A stretch of DNA of 64,000 nucleotides from Maea johnstoni (Eukaryota; Annelida; Polychaeta; Spionida; Magelonidae), in NCBI GenBank assembly GCA_963942565.1, contig OZ012689.1:24395093-24459092 (forward strand), written 5' to 3'. The position numbers and the translations under genes were made by a program. The notes under the pieces were generated by a model. The model did no database searches. It was not told the origin of the DNA and was given only the letters and a program-made list of their open reading frames with translations. Below are positions 23,295 to 59,911 of the stretch, one piece after another (positions within the stretch are counted from its first letter, which is position 1; each line of letters begins with the position of its first letter).

Positions 23295-24589
23295 ACACTA
23301 GCGCCATTGTTTATGCAGTGAGCGACACAACAAAAAATGAATTAGGCCTACTCGTCTTTCCATGGATCAATTTCAATGCGGTTCAAATCGTTAGAACCGA
23401 TATAACTTTTTTTTAAATTCTTGTTGAAATCTGTTGCGAAATGACGATTTTGCAACAGGTTGAAATCGTATTTTTTTTGCCATCGGCCCATTGATATCTC
23501 TGGTCAATCGCTACTTGTACTGTGCAGTCATTGCACAAATATAAAGCTCATATCAATGGGTTATACAAGTAAAGAATCACATCACGGATAATAAATTCGT
23601 AACTTTGAGACTGCATTTGAAGGGGAATACAGAAATATCATTGAGCTGCGCGAGCATTTAAAGCTTTGCTTTCTTGTCATGTTACATGCAACTCTGATGG
23701 TTCCCTACATATATCCCTGAGCTGCTTCCCTTCCTCTTTGCCCCAACAGACTTCCCCCATATTCTCCTCACCATCCCAAACATTCTATCCCTCTCTATTG
23801 ACTATTCTCATTCTGTATGTCAAACACTCACTCTTCTACAGTTTTACCTGAGATCTTGAATAAGTTCTTGGCTGAGAAACTCTTTTCCACCGATACAAAT
23901 CATTGCTATGGCTGTCCATGTTTATCTTCATGCCTTGGGTCAACTCATATCAATAGATCTACCCGCAAAAAGTAACCCTAGGCATTGGATATCACAGATT
24001 TCGTCTGCTGTCAGGGATCTGTGTACAAGGCAGCCATTTCTAAACAAATCGAGTACGAGGTTCAGTCATGTGATTTTTACGAGAAGTTGCGAGAGGGTAC
24101 GAGACTTGAACTTGAGGAGGGCAGAAGGTAGGAACTTAATATTATTTTTCAGATATACTTTGAAATTTTATGCAAGTACGATGTCAGTTGGCTAGAATAG
24201 ATAGCGAAAGATTTTATTTGGAAAATATCATTTTCGATTTTTCATGCCAAAGGGATGCTTTGTTAAAATGTTGGTTGCAAAACAAGTGCAACATGACAGA
24301 GTTGTTGTCCCCCCACCCACCATTCTTTTGTCCATTTGGTACCTTCCTGAAATGCATTATTAACGCGAAACTGGGTCATCGCTGTATGCATTTCATTTTA
24401 CACCGCGGGGGATAAGGGTTACAAAAATAAAACATCACACGTAAATGAATAGCCGAAAACGGCTAAATAATAAATATAGAGCATTTCACTCTCTACAAAC
24501 ATGTGTTTGTGTATAAAAGTGGTATATTATCATAATTTATTCCGATTCGATAAATAGCTTCCATCTTCACTAAACTGTACCCACCTTTT

Positions 24590-24670
24590 TGACCACTTGA
24601 GCGCGTCCACCGGCCGCCGCGAGGACCCTTCCACCCCTAACTTTAATCGGGTGTTCGCGGGACGGGTCTA
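24590..24670. promoter_or_regulatory. GC-rich segment, possible shared promoter of CCDC191 and PRDM10
   Basis: This short stretch with several CpGs (GCGCGTCCACCGGCCGCCGC, then TCGCGGGACGGG) stands out in AT-rich DNA between two divergent genes. Its inverted copy is at 59035-59115. A bidirectional promoter is inferred from position and composition only; I saw no TATA box or initiator I would trust. Confidence 0.3.
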
Positions 24671-24771
24671 TTTCAGATAACTGGTGATTAAAGTGACAGT
24701 AGCTTCAATTTCAAGTGCTCCTCTCAAATGATTACAATTAGAATTTTTGTCTGACCTTTCAAGTCGGAAAC

Positions 24772-24847
24772 ATGGCAGCCATGTTTACTGGCAAACTTAG
24801 CAAAGATTACATGAGAATGAAACCGAAATTTACCTCCCTTGGGCTTG
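24772..24847 (+). other. Candidate 5' exon / upstream ORF start of PRDM10
   Basis: An ATG-led open stretch (MAAMFTGKLSKDYMRMKPKF and onward) ends at a good donor, CTTG|GTAGTAAG, just downstream of a GC-rich segment. Joined to the PRDM10 acceptor at 30330 it would read 13 more codons and stop at the TAA inside the true start region, so it would be a uORF/5'UTR exon, not the protein N-terminus. The right arm has the same at 58856-58931 (minus). It could also belong to an unrecognised small gene. Confidence 0.25.
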
Positions 24848-25884
24848 GTAGTAAGATCCATACATGTCAACTATATGTCTACATATATTGATAATATTCC
24901 ACTGAAAACACAACATCCCTGCTTCTGTTATTTGGCCAATGCTACATCTTTAAAGTATTTAAGACTGCTGCAAAATACATAAATTATAGGTTTTTCTAAA
25001 GCTATCTGGAATTAATTTTGTCAAGGATTTAAGGGGTAAAGGTTAAAGAATATTTGGAGACAATCTCTCACCAACTGCATAGATTGAATAGTTGATACAT
25101 TGAATCAATCAAGGGCATCAGTGTCTTAGCCAGGATCCAGAAAGACTCAATTCAAGAGGTGAAATTTAGGATTGAGGGTGTAATGATTTAGTAGGACACG
25201 CGAAATTGTGCGTAGAGGAGCGACCGCAAGTCAGATGGAGAATAAATCGTCTTGTGGAGAAGAAATAAATCAAACTCACTAAATTCTAGAGACAAAGGAT
25301 GATCCCCCCACCCACCCAAAGTTGTTATCAAAAGAAGATAAAACAAATGTGGAACAGTTCAGTGTTCAGTATGCTTTTGAAGGTGCCCACCTGTCAGCTA
25401 CGTCTATTGGCTTCTTCATGAACTAATTTCCCCAGCTGGCTATCTTGATGAAGTCATGTGACTTTGTACGAGCACCTTCCCACGTGACCCTTGTGATCCA
25501 ATCAAAATTCTTATCCCTGCGCATAACCAAGCAAACCGGTGACCTAGGAACACAGATCTATGTATCCTTCCATTTTCATGAAAATAGTACCTTTCTTATC
25601 ACGGCCATTAACTACAGACAGCGCGCATCGACACTGTCGAAGCCAAGGATTCAATATTTTACTGATAGACGATCGTAAAAGAATAATTTTAAGTGTGAAA
25701 AAAACGCAGTGTAGGGTTATTAGTGTTGTCACGTGATCACCAGCCGTCCCTAGTTTAATCTAAGTGTCAAAAACTGGAAGGAAAGAAGCGCCGTAGAGAA
25801 AGCTGAGATAGCGGCCTAGCCGCTACAATCAAAGAATTGTTGGCACACACACGTCTAGAAACTGGGTGCCTAAAATTGGCAGTT

Positions 25885-28828
25885 GGGCTTGATCAAGCTG
25901 TTACGGAATCACACTTTTGCTGTTCAAGCTTAGATATCTTTTTAATGGAAAATGTTAGGAAATCATGCTTTATATGGTTGTGTAGGGCTTTGAAATTTCT
26001 TTTAAATAGACTAAGTTCCAACTTCCCCAGAAAATGATTTTTGGGTAAAAAAGTGAAAAAACATGCCTGTTACGGAATCACTCAAAATTACCATCTGTTT
26101 TCTACCACTTTAATCAAATACCACTTTCATGCTGTTCCTGCCACTTTTTTCCAAAAGTTTCTTTATCATGTGGTAGGTAAATTTGTTTTGCACAGATTCC
26201 ACCACAAAGTTAGGAGTTGAATAAGTTAAAGTGAACTTTATTCAAGAAACTTTGACAGATGGTCTTGTTACGGAATCACATTTACCATTTGTTACGGAAT
26301 CACATTTTCTGTAACAATCAATATCTTTCATTAAAAGAGTCTACTATGGTGAAATTTTCTGCTTTAATAAAAAGTTAAGTTAGTGTACTGATATAAAGAC
26401 ATAAATTTTACTGAAGGGAGCACTTATTTAGGAATTACATGGCAGCAGAGAGTGGGTTTTATACGTCTCTGATGGTAAGTAACAGATGACAATGTCTTAT
26501 GTTAGAGGGACCACTTCCCCACAAGGGCAATTAACTTATATGAGCTGTAATTGAATTAACATTGAAGCTTCTTATAAATAGATCATTAATCTGAAAAGGT
26601 TTTGAAAAACATGATGTTACCTTCTGCATTCTCAGAGGTAGATTTCACTCACTCACCTGGTCAGTTTTATATCACTTCCTGTACACATCAAGGATGTTGG
26701 TATACCCCAGACAATGTGGATTCTGTTTTTCCTCCACTGTCCCCTCTAATTAACACCCCTTATTGTTTAGTCTGGGGAAGGAGGATATGATTTGGGGGGA
26801 AATTGCATCTACCCAGATTAACTGAATGGGTGGCTTCAGGATTAGGGATGTAGAGGTGAATGGAGACATTGCATTTGCAGACAGGATGGAGGTGTCAGTC
26901 AAGGTACACATCTGTACACATGCCAATTGATATCAAACTAGCTGAGTTATGAATGAATTATGAAAATTTATAAATAGTTAATGCCAAATTTGCTAAATAC
27001 TTATGAAATAACTAAGTAACGATTCTTTTTAAACATGCATTTGTGATCTCATTAACTGTTGGATATTTCTTCTGGAGTAGATCATACATGTCTATTGGGC
27101 GAATGGAGAATCCCTGGAAATTTGTTTTGAAAATCATTTAAACTGCTGATCTATGACTGGCTTTGTATAAAACAGTATCATATGAGCCTTCCATATGACT
27201 ATATTGTATCTTTGAGTGATGTAACAAAATTTTGTTCTCTGAGAAATGTTTATGTATTGAATCCTTCCCCTTCTACACTTGTGACAAAAGTTTCTAAAGT
27301 GTCCTCAACAGTGTGTAAGTTCCATCTGAAACACTGAATAAATTCCCCTAAAATTTAATGCGGGTGGTCAAGTTTTAAAATATATGCACAAATAGAGACT
27401 TTGGGATCTGGGCTACATTGACCATGTGCTAAACTTCAGTTTTCTGCTTTACTTGAAGGAGAATCTCTGTTTCTGTGAAGGTATCTAAAATCTCTGTCGA
27501 AGAGCTTTCCTGTCCACCACAGATATACATTCTCTAAAATCTACTAAAGTCTTGAACAAATATGGTTCAAGAATGATATTACTATATAGGATAAGACAGC
27601 CAAATGAGGGAGCAAGTTTTCCTGAATTTGAGGGAAAATATTGAATTCAAAATTCTAAAATTCTGTACGCAACAGTTTGAATAGGTTGATATGGCCCACT
27701 ATAACCATGAACATGCATGTACTTCTTGAAATAAATGCCTTATAAAAAGTCACTGAATTTAAACTAGAGTGAAAACAATTCATTTATATATTTGAAAATG
27801 TCCTTTTAAAGGGTAAATCACAAAATTATTTGGGTGTCCTGATGGGTGATTTTTGAGGGAGTGGGCGTCCAAATGAGGTTGAGATGCCCTGCTGGCCAGC
27901 TTAATTATACTCTACTTTAAAATTGTGTGAATGCTTTTAAAAAGGTAGTTTGGTGCTATGAAACATTTTGAATAATTGTACCTTTCTCAAAATTGTATGC
28001 GAGTTACTTGTTTAGAAACTTCATCTGATTTCCATGTACAGCTTAGTCCTTGTCCAAAGCATGTTGATGCCATATTGAAGCTACTACTCGATAATGGACA
28101 TATACTTTTTTTTTCAAAATACTGTGCACAATGTCTCATTCTAAATATGGAAACTATCAGTTAATACTAAACTTAAAGTTAAGATAACAAACTAGTCCAT
28201 TTAAAGAATGTTCAAGACATCTATAGGCTTGAACCAGTCAATTTATCAAATATGTGATTCCGTAACGTTACGGAATCACCAACTTTAACCCACATAAAAA
28301 CACTGTTTGAAAATTTATTTTTCAAAAGTGTGCCCCTAATAGTTAAATTAGTGTTAAAATGCTTTTTTCTATGAAGTTTCATAGTAATGATCCAATCTGA
28401 ACATTTTCAAAAATTAAAAAAAAGCTATTTTTCTGTTACGGAATCACATGTTACGGAATCACAGATCACTGTATTTTAATATTCATCAAAAACACCCCAA
28501 AACATAATATTCAATCCTATATCTCTTGGCACAGTCTTCCCAGGTATAATTGTATCATCTAAAGCAATGTTGAAGATCATAAGATGGTTTTACAAGAAAA
28601 TATGGTGGTTTTAACATTTTGTTAAATGTTATTGTCAGAAAGGCGTTGAACAAACAAACAAACACCCTGCAGTAAAATGTTCATAACTTTTTCATAAATG
28701 GGAATACAGTAAATCTGACTAAAGATCCAGAAACTTCAGAATTCTAGCTTTCCAAATATGTAAGATACATATTGCTACTATAAAATTTATTTTTTGTCTT
28801 AGATGCTAACTTCAACTTGATCGAGCCC
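25885..28828. mobile_element. 2.9-kb non-coding TIR element with eight GTTACGGAATCAC motifs, left arm only
   Basis: Ends are GGGCTTGATCAAG and, inverted, GGGCTCGATCAAG. They are flanked by AGTT (25881-25884 and 28829-28832) and absent from the right arm, where the host repeat is continuous near 57795-57820. The 13-bp motif occurs at 25900, 26069, 26267 and 26291 near one end, and at 28254 (inverted), 28267, 28435 and 28450 near the other. No coding region was seen. The family is not recognised. It is inserted in a copy of the CTTAGCC repeat. Confidence 0.85.
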
Positions 28829-29871
28829 AGTTGTAAAATTTTTGGGCATCAAATCTTTAAGGGGGATCACAATATACTCACATTTCAACCATAAACATGT
28901 ACATACACTTATAAAGTCATCAAAATAAGGCATGATATCATTAAACTATGTCATGGGGATTATAATTCAATTACAAGCTTGAGATTGAGATTTTTAGAAA
29001 TTCCACACAAATTCTTTTGGGTATCCTAAGGGGTTCTTTTTAAGGGTTTGGGTGTCCAAAAAGGCACCCAGACGCCCTGCTGGCTAAGACCATGAAGGGC
29101 ATCATGTAGGCCTGGCCATTTAGTACCCTAAGTTTTCACTAGCCCTGCAGAGTTGTCCAGAATTCTAAAAAAATCCAGTCCTGGGCAGGACTTGTATCAT
29201 ACTATAATCATAGTGCCATGTGTCGTATGTGACTCATACATGGTCAAGAGATGAGGGCAGGGACTTAGCCAGGACTTCTGTTCAAAACACTAATTCCAAA
29301 ATTTCTGCCTGTCCAGAATTAGCTAAGTACTATTAAAATGCATACTTATACCAAGTACATGTAATACTAAATAGCGTCTTGTGTCAAAAAGGGCAATTTA
29401 CACTTCAGCCATGTTATAGAAGATGATTTGTTAAGAAAATGTTTGGTTATTACCCCCAAAAGTCAAAATTGAAAATTTTCACAGAATTTTTTTGTCTGTC
29501 GAAAAAAGAGGTTTTCAGGAAACTGCCTGTCCAAAATACAGGTAGGACAGGTCCTAGCTTAGTCCCTGAATGTGGGTTCCCTGTGCAGGGTCTTAGCCAA
29601 TATTTGGAAACAGGGTGTCCAAATAGAGGTTTCATAGACTTTGGCGTGTCCAAAGTGTGGTACAAAATACATGTACTACTAATAAGATAGACCCTATACC
29701 TTTACAGATTTTGCTTTTTTTAGGCCAGATACTGCTTTATGTGTCTTATTAAAGTGACACTACAGCTTCTACATCTTCTATCTTTTAAGAAATTTTGGGT
29801 GTCCAAACTGTCAAAAAACAGTGTTCTGCGTGTCCAAATGACACGCTGGACGCATTACGGCTAAGCCCCTG

Positions 29872-29945
29872 TCCCTGTGGCTGAGTGGTTATGATGCCTG
29901 GCTCTCAAGTGAGGGGTTGTTAGTTCACATTGCTTGATGCCCATT
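29872..29945 (+). mobile_element. tRNA-like SINE head, left arm only
   Basis: GTGGCTGAGTGGTTATGATG looks like an A box and GGTTGTTAGTTCACATT like a decayed B box. The right arm near 56780 lacks about 70 bp here. It does not fold into a convincing functional tRNA, so I call it a SINE head rather than a gene. Confidence 0.45.
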
Positions 29946-30052
29946 TCTGGGTTTGCCTGGTCGTGATGTACAAATGTGTGGCAATGTGAAGTGCTGTCTG
30001 TGGTGCATCTACACCGAAAATACCTTATTTCTTACAGTGTTAAAGCTGTTAA

Positions 30053-30257
30053 CCCTTCCACTGCTGAGGCTACTTTCATATAAAGCACAATGATGCAAAG
30101 ATTTTTGAAAACCATCTAAACACTGTCACGTTGGTATTCATTGGATAGCTCTTGCCTGGCACTCTCAGATGAGTACACATATTATAGGGGTTCGGTCATT
30201 TTTTCAGGTTTTTGCATCATTTTGTATTGGCCTAATTAGCCCCCAGCAGCATAAGGG
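30053..30257. mobile_element. CCCTT-family TTAA MITE upstream of the first PRDM10 coding exon
   Basis: Full-length with TTAA at both sides; mirrored at 56451-56655. It lies about 70 nt upstream of the acceptor before the ATG exon. Confidence 0.85.
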
Positions 30258-30329
30258 TTAAAAGCGTTGTTAAAAGCATGCCATGAAACAGAGTGTAAGT
30301 TTTGCTCAAGGTGCCTTGTTTTCCTGCAG

Positions 30330-43227
<12,898 letters not shown>

Positions 43228-43359
43228 GTAGGAGCTCAACCTCATATCTAGCATCTTTGCGTTCTTGTGCTTTGGACAAAAGTATCCTTAGCATTGGAAG
43301 GGTTAACTCCTTGGTAGATTCTCTGGCAAAGTATTTTACTTGAGTATAAAATCCACACC

Positions 43360-43420
43360 CTGATGTATTCTTTGCCACTATCAAAATCATTGCATTTACA
43401 CAGGAATTCAATGGAGGATT
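43360..43420 (+). pseudogene. Decayed duplicate of the 3' end of the last PRDM10 exon
   Basis: TGATGTATTCTTTGCCACTA and the following bases resemble the exon end at about 43178-43227 (GGATATATTCTTTGCCACTA), offset by about 180 bp, with several substitutions and no clear donor. It is mirrored at about 43805-43870 in the other arm. I read it as an old exon-edge duplication, not a real exon. Confidence 0.7.
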
Positions 43421-43467
43421 TCAGACCTGGAGACCAATTAAAATATCTTGATTTTGATTGACTCCTG

Positions 43468-43667
43468 NNNNNNNNNNNNNNNNNNNNNNNNNNNNNNNNN
43501 NNNNNNNNNNNNNNNNNNNNNNNNNNNNNNNNNNNNNNNNNNNNNNNNNNNNNNNNNNNNNNNNNNNNNNNNNNNNNNNNNNNNNNNNNNNNNNNNNNNN
43601 NNNNNNNNNNNNNNNNNNNNNNNNNNNNNNNNNNNNNNNNNNNNNNNNNNNNNNNNNNNNNNNNNNN
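43468..43667. other. Assembly gap of exactly 200 N at the centre of the inverted duplication
   Basis: A run of 200 N is followed by 92 bp (43668-43759) that does not pair with the left arm. A round-number gap usually means unknown length. Its position at the symmetry centre is the main reason to suspect a scaffold misjoin. Confidence 0.98.
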
Positions 43668-43886
43668 TAATTAAGGCATTTTTGTGATATGTATAGATCA
43701 CATTGGACTCATTTGACAATACCATGGGAATTTCCAAGACATCTGAAAGAGGGCGAGTGCAGGAGTCAATCAAAATCAAGATATTTTAATTGGTCTCCAG
43801 GTCTGAGATCCTCCATTGAATTCCTGTGTAAATGCAATGATTTTGATAGTGGCAAAGAATACATCAGGGTGTGGATTTTATACTTA

Positions 43887-44384
43887 CCGTAATTTCGCGT
43901 GTATAAGGCGCACCTGTATATAAGACGCACCCCTTGTCCAGGCCTTTAAAATGATGTATAGACCTTAGCTTTGTGTATAGTGCACACCCCCTTTTCGGAA
44001 TTATTGTAGGAAATCAACTCCTCATGAATAACGCTAGAAAGCCAGTAAAACGCATATTAAAATGAGTGAAATGTGACATCACCGTGACATCAATGCGTAT
44101 CACCTTGTGTCGGTACTCACTACCTATTGTCCTAGGCAAGTCACATGGATTGTAATCAGTAAATTCTAGCGGAGGGTGGTTTGGTAATTACAATTCATCA
44201 ATGACGAGGCAAATATCGATGGGCATTGTCTTGGCCGCATTATAATTGTAATTGGCGATCTCCGAGTGGCCTGGTAACTCGATGTAAAACACCCTAAATT
44301 TCTAGCTTTGAGTATAAGACGCACCCCCGATTTCAGTGTACAAATTAGTGTAAAAAAGTGTGTCTTATACACGCGAAATTACGG
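43887..44384. mobile_element. CCGTAATTTCGC-family MITE, right arm only
   Basis: 498 bp, TIR CCGTAATTTCGCGTGTATAA, TA on both sides (43885-43886, 44385-44386). The left arm near 43338 shows the empty site, with a CA in place of TA. It is related to the copy at 2498-3080 but internally shorter. Confidence 0.9.
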
Positions 44385-44497
44385 TAAGTAAAATACTTTG
44401 CCAGAGAATCTACTAAGGAGTTAACACTTCCAATGCTGAGGATACTTCAGTCCAAAGCACAAGAATGCAAAAATGCTCTATGAGGTTGAGTTCCTAC

Positions 44498-56378
<11,881 letters not shown>

Positions 56379-57540
56379 CTGCAGGAAAACAAGGCACCTT
56401 GAGCAAAACTTACACTCTGTTTCATGGCATGCTTTTAATAACGCTTTTAACCCTTATGCTGCTGGGGGCTAATTAGGCCAATACAAAATGATGCAAAAAC
56501 CTGAAAAAATGACCGAACCCCTATAATATGGGTACTCATCTGAGAGTGCCCGGCAAGAGCTATCCAATGAATACCAACGTGACAGTGTTTAGATGGTTTT
56601 CAAAAATCTTTGCATCATTGTGCTTTAGATGAAAGTAGCCTCAGCAGTGGAAGGGTTAACAGCTTTAACACTGTAAGAAATAAGGTATTTTCGGTGTAGA
56701 TGCACCACAGACAGCACTTCACATTGCCACACATTTGTACATCACGACCATGCAAACCCAGAAATGGGCATCAAGCAATGCCGTAATGCGTCCAGCGTTT
56801 CATTTGGACACGCAGAACACTGTTTTTTGACAGTTTGGACACCCAAAATTTCTTAAAAGATAGAAGATGTAGAAGCTGTAGTGTCACTTTTATAAGGCAC
56901 ACAAAGCAGTATCTGGCCTAAAAAAGCAAAATCTGTAAAGGTATAGGGTCTATCTTATTAGTAGTATGTATTTTGTACCACACTTTGGACATGCAAAAGT
57001 CTATGAAACCTCTATTTGGACACCCTGTTTCCAAATATCGGCTAAGACCCTGCACAGGGAACCCTCATTTAGGGACTAAGCCAGGACCTGTCCTACCTGT
57101 CTTTTGGACAGGCAGTTTCCTGAAAACCTCTTTTTTCGACAGACAAAAAAATTCTGTGAAGAATTTTCAATTTTGACTTTTGGGGGTAATAACCAAACAT
57201 TTTCCTAACAAATCATCTTCTATAACATGGCTGAAGTGTAAATTGCCCTTTTTGACACAAGACGCTATAACATGTACTTGGTATTTAAGTATGCATTTTA
57301 ATAGTACTTAGCTAATTCTGGACGGGCAGAAATTTTGGAATTAGTGTTTTGAACAGAAGTCCTGGCTAAGACCCTGCCCTCATCTCTTGACCATGTATGA
57401 ATCACATACGACACATGGCACTATGATTATAGTATGATACAAGTCCAGCCCAGAAACGGATTTTTTTAGAATTCTGGACAACTCTGCACGGCTAGTGAAA
57501 ACTTAGGGTACTAAATGGCCAGGCCTACATGATGCCCTTC

Positions 57541-57836
57541 ATGGTCTTAGCCAGCAGGGCGTCTGGGTGCCTTTTTGGACACCCAAACCCTTAAAAAGAA
57601 CCCCTCAGGATACCCCCAAAAAATTGTGTGGAATTTCTAAAAATCTCAATCTCAAGCTTGTAATTGAATTATAATCCACATGACATAGTTTAATGATATC
57701 ATGCCTTATTTTGATGACTTTATAAGTGTATGTACATGTTTATGGTTGAAATATGAGTATATTGTGATCCCCGTTAAAGATTTGGATGCCCCAAAATTTT
57801 ACAACTGCCAATTTTAGGCACCCAGTTTCTAGACGT
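57541..57836. mobile_element. CTTAGCC-family MITE, right arm, uninterrupted
   Basis: Runs from CATGGTCTTAGCCAGCAG to the GGCACCCAGTTTCTAGA side. The left-arm equivalent (about 25853-29094) is the same copy split by the 2.9-kb element at 25885-28828. Confidence 0.8.
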
Positions 57837-59911
57837 GCGTTCGCCAACAATTCTTTGATTGTAGCGGCTCGGCCGCTATCTCAGCTTTCTCTACGGCGCT
57901 TCTTTCCTTCCAGTTTTTGACACTTAGATTAAACTAGGGACGGCTGGTGATCACGTGACAACACTAATAACCCTACACTGCATTTTTTTCACACTTAAAA
58001 TTATTCTTTTACGATCGTTTGTCAGTAAAATATTGAATCCTTGGCTTCGACAGTGTCGATGCGCGCTATCTGTAGTTAATGGCCGTGATAAGAAAGGTAC
58101 TATTTTCATGAAAATGGAAGGATACATAGATCTGTGTTCCTAGGTCACCGGTTTGCTTGGTTATGCGCAGGGATAAGAATTTTGATTGGATCACAAGGGT
58201 CACGTGGGAAGGTGCTCGTACAAAGTCACATGACTTCATCAAGATAGCCAGCTGGGAAATTAGTTCATGAAGAAGCCAATAGACGTAGCTGACAGGTGGG
58301 CACGTTCAAAAGCATACTGAACACTGAACTGTTCCACATTTGTTTTATCTTCTTTTGATAACAACTTTGGGTGGGTGGGGTGGGGGGGGGGGGGGTCATC
58401 CTTTGTCTCTAGAATTTAGTGAGTTTGATTTATTTCTTCTCCACAAGACAATTTATTCTCCATCTGACTTGCGGTCGCTCCTCTACGCACAATTTCGCGT
58501 GTACTACCAAATCATTACACCCTCAATCCTAAATTTCACCTCTTGAATTGAGTCTTTCTGGATCCTGGCTAAGACACTGATATTGCCCTTGATTGATTCA
58601 ATGTATCAACTATTCAATCTATGCAGTTGCTGAGAGATTGTCTCCAAATATTCTTTAACCTTTACCCCTTAAATCCTTGACAAAATTAATTCCACATAGC
58701 TTTAGAAAAACCTATAATTTATGTATTTTGCAGCAGTCTTAAATACTTTAAAGATGTAGCATTGGCCAAATAAGAGAAGCAGGGATGTTGTGTTTTCAGT
58801 GGAATATTATCAATATCTATGTAGACATATAGTTGACATGTATGGATCTTACTGCCAAGCCCAAGGGAGGTAAATTTCGGTTTCATTCTCATGTAATCTT
58901 TGCTAAGTTTGCCAGTAAACATGGCTGCCATGTTTCCGACTTGAAAGGTCAGACAAAAATTCTAATTGTAATCATTTGAGAGGAGCACTTGAAATTGAAG
59001 CTACTGTCACTTTAATCACCAGTTATCTGAAATAGACCCGTCCCGCGAACACCCGATTAAAGTTAGGGGTGGAAGGGTCCTCGCGGCGGCCGGTGGACGC
59101 GCTCAAGTGGTCAAAAAGGTGGGTACAGTTTAGTGAAGATGGAAGCTATTTATCGAATCGGAATAAATTATGATAATATACCACTTTTATACACAAACAC
59201 ATGTTTGTAGATAGTGAAATGCTCTATATTTATCATTTAGCCGTTTTCGGCTATTCATTTACGTGTGATGTTTTATTTTTGTAACCCTTATCCCCCGCGG
59301 TGTAAAATGAAATGCATACAGCGATGACCCAGTTTCGCGTTAATAATGCATTTCAGGAAGGTACCAAATGGACAAAAGAATGGTGGGTGGGGGGACAACA
59401 ACTCTGTCATGTTGCACTTGTTTTGCAACCAACATTTTAACAAAGCATCCCTTTGGCATGAAAAATCGAAAATGATATTTTCCAAATAAAATCTTTCGAT
59501 ATCTATTCTAGCCAACTGACATCGTACTTGCATAAAATTTCAAAGTATATCTGAAAAATAATATTAAGTTCCTACCTTCTGCCCTCCTCAAGTTTAAGTC
59601 TCGTACCCTCTCGCAACTTCTCGTAAAAATCACATGACTGAACCTCGTACTCGATTTGTTTAGAAATGGCTGCCTTGTACACAGATCCCTGACAGCAGAC
59701 GAAATCTGTGATATCCAATGCCTAGGGTTACTTTTTGCGGGTAGATCTATTGATATGAGTTGACCCAAGGCATGAAGATAAACATGGACAGCCATAACAA
59801 TGATTTGTATCGGTGGAAAAGAGTTTCTCAGCCAAGAACTTATTCAAGATCTCAGGTAAAACTGTAGAAGAGTGAGTGTTTCAATACATAATATGATGAG
59901 AAAGCAAAGCT

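Larger units (their letters stand above)
21213..23660. mobile_element. Older TIR repeat (TAGCTCGCG ends), left arm, split by the hAT element
   Basis: Starts near TAGCTCGCGCAGCGAG and ends near GAGCTGCGCGAGCATTTA. Without the hAT insert it is about 690 bp. The right arm has the same copy lacking its first part (about 61065-61610) and a second, longer diverged copy at about 59912-60936. Contains CRE-like TGACGTCA near 21491. Confidence 0.65.

Noticed and set aside
22265-23416. ORFs on the plus strand within the hAT element
   Set aside because: Shadows of subterminal repeats; the only readable domain is the minus-strand hATC fragment.
29872-29945. tRNA gene
   Set aside because: Only A-box-like and decayed B-box-like segments; no sound anticodon stem or acceptor stem. 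More likely a SINE head.
59288-59795. ORFs conserved in both arms near 23908-24415 and 59288-59795
   Set aside because: Conservation between arms is only allelic identity; no splice structure or recognisable domain. Could still be a 5'UTR or noncoding exon.
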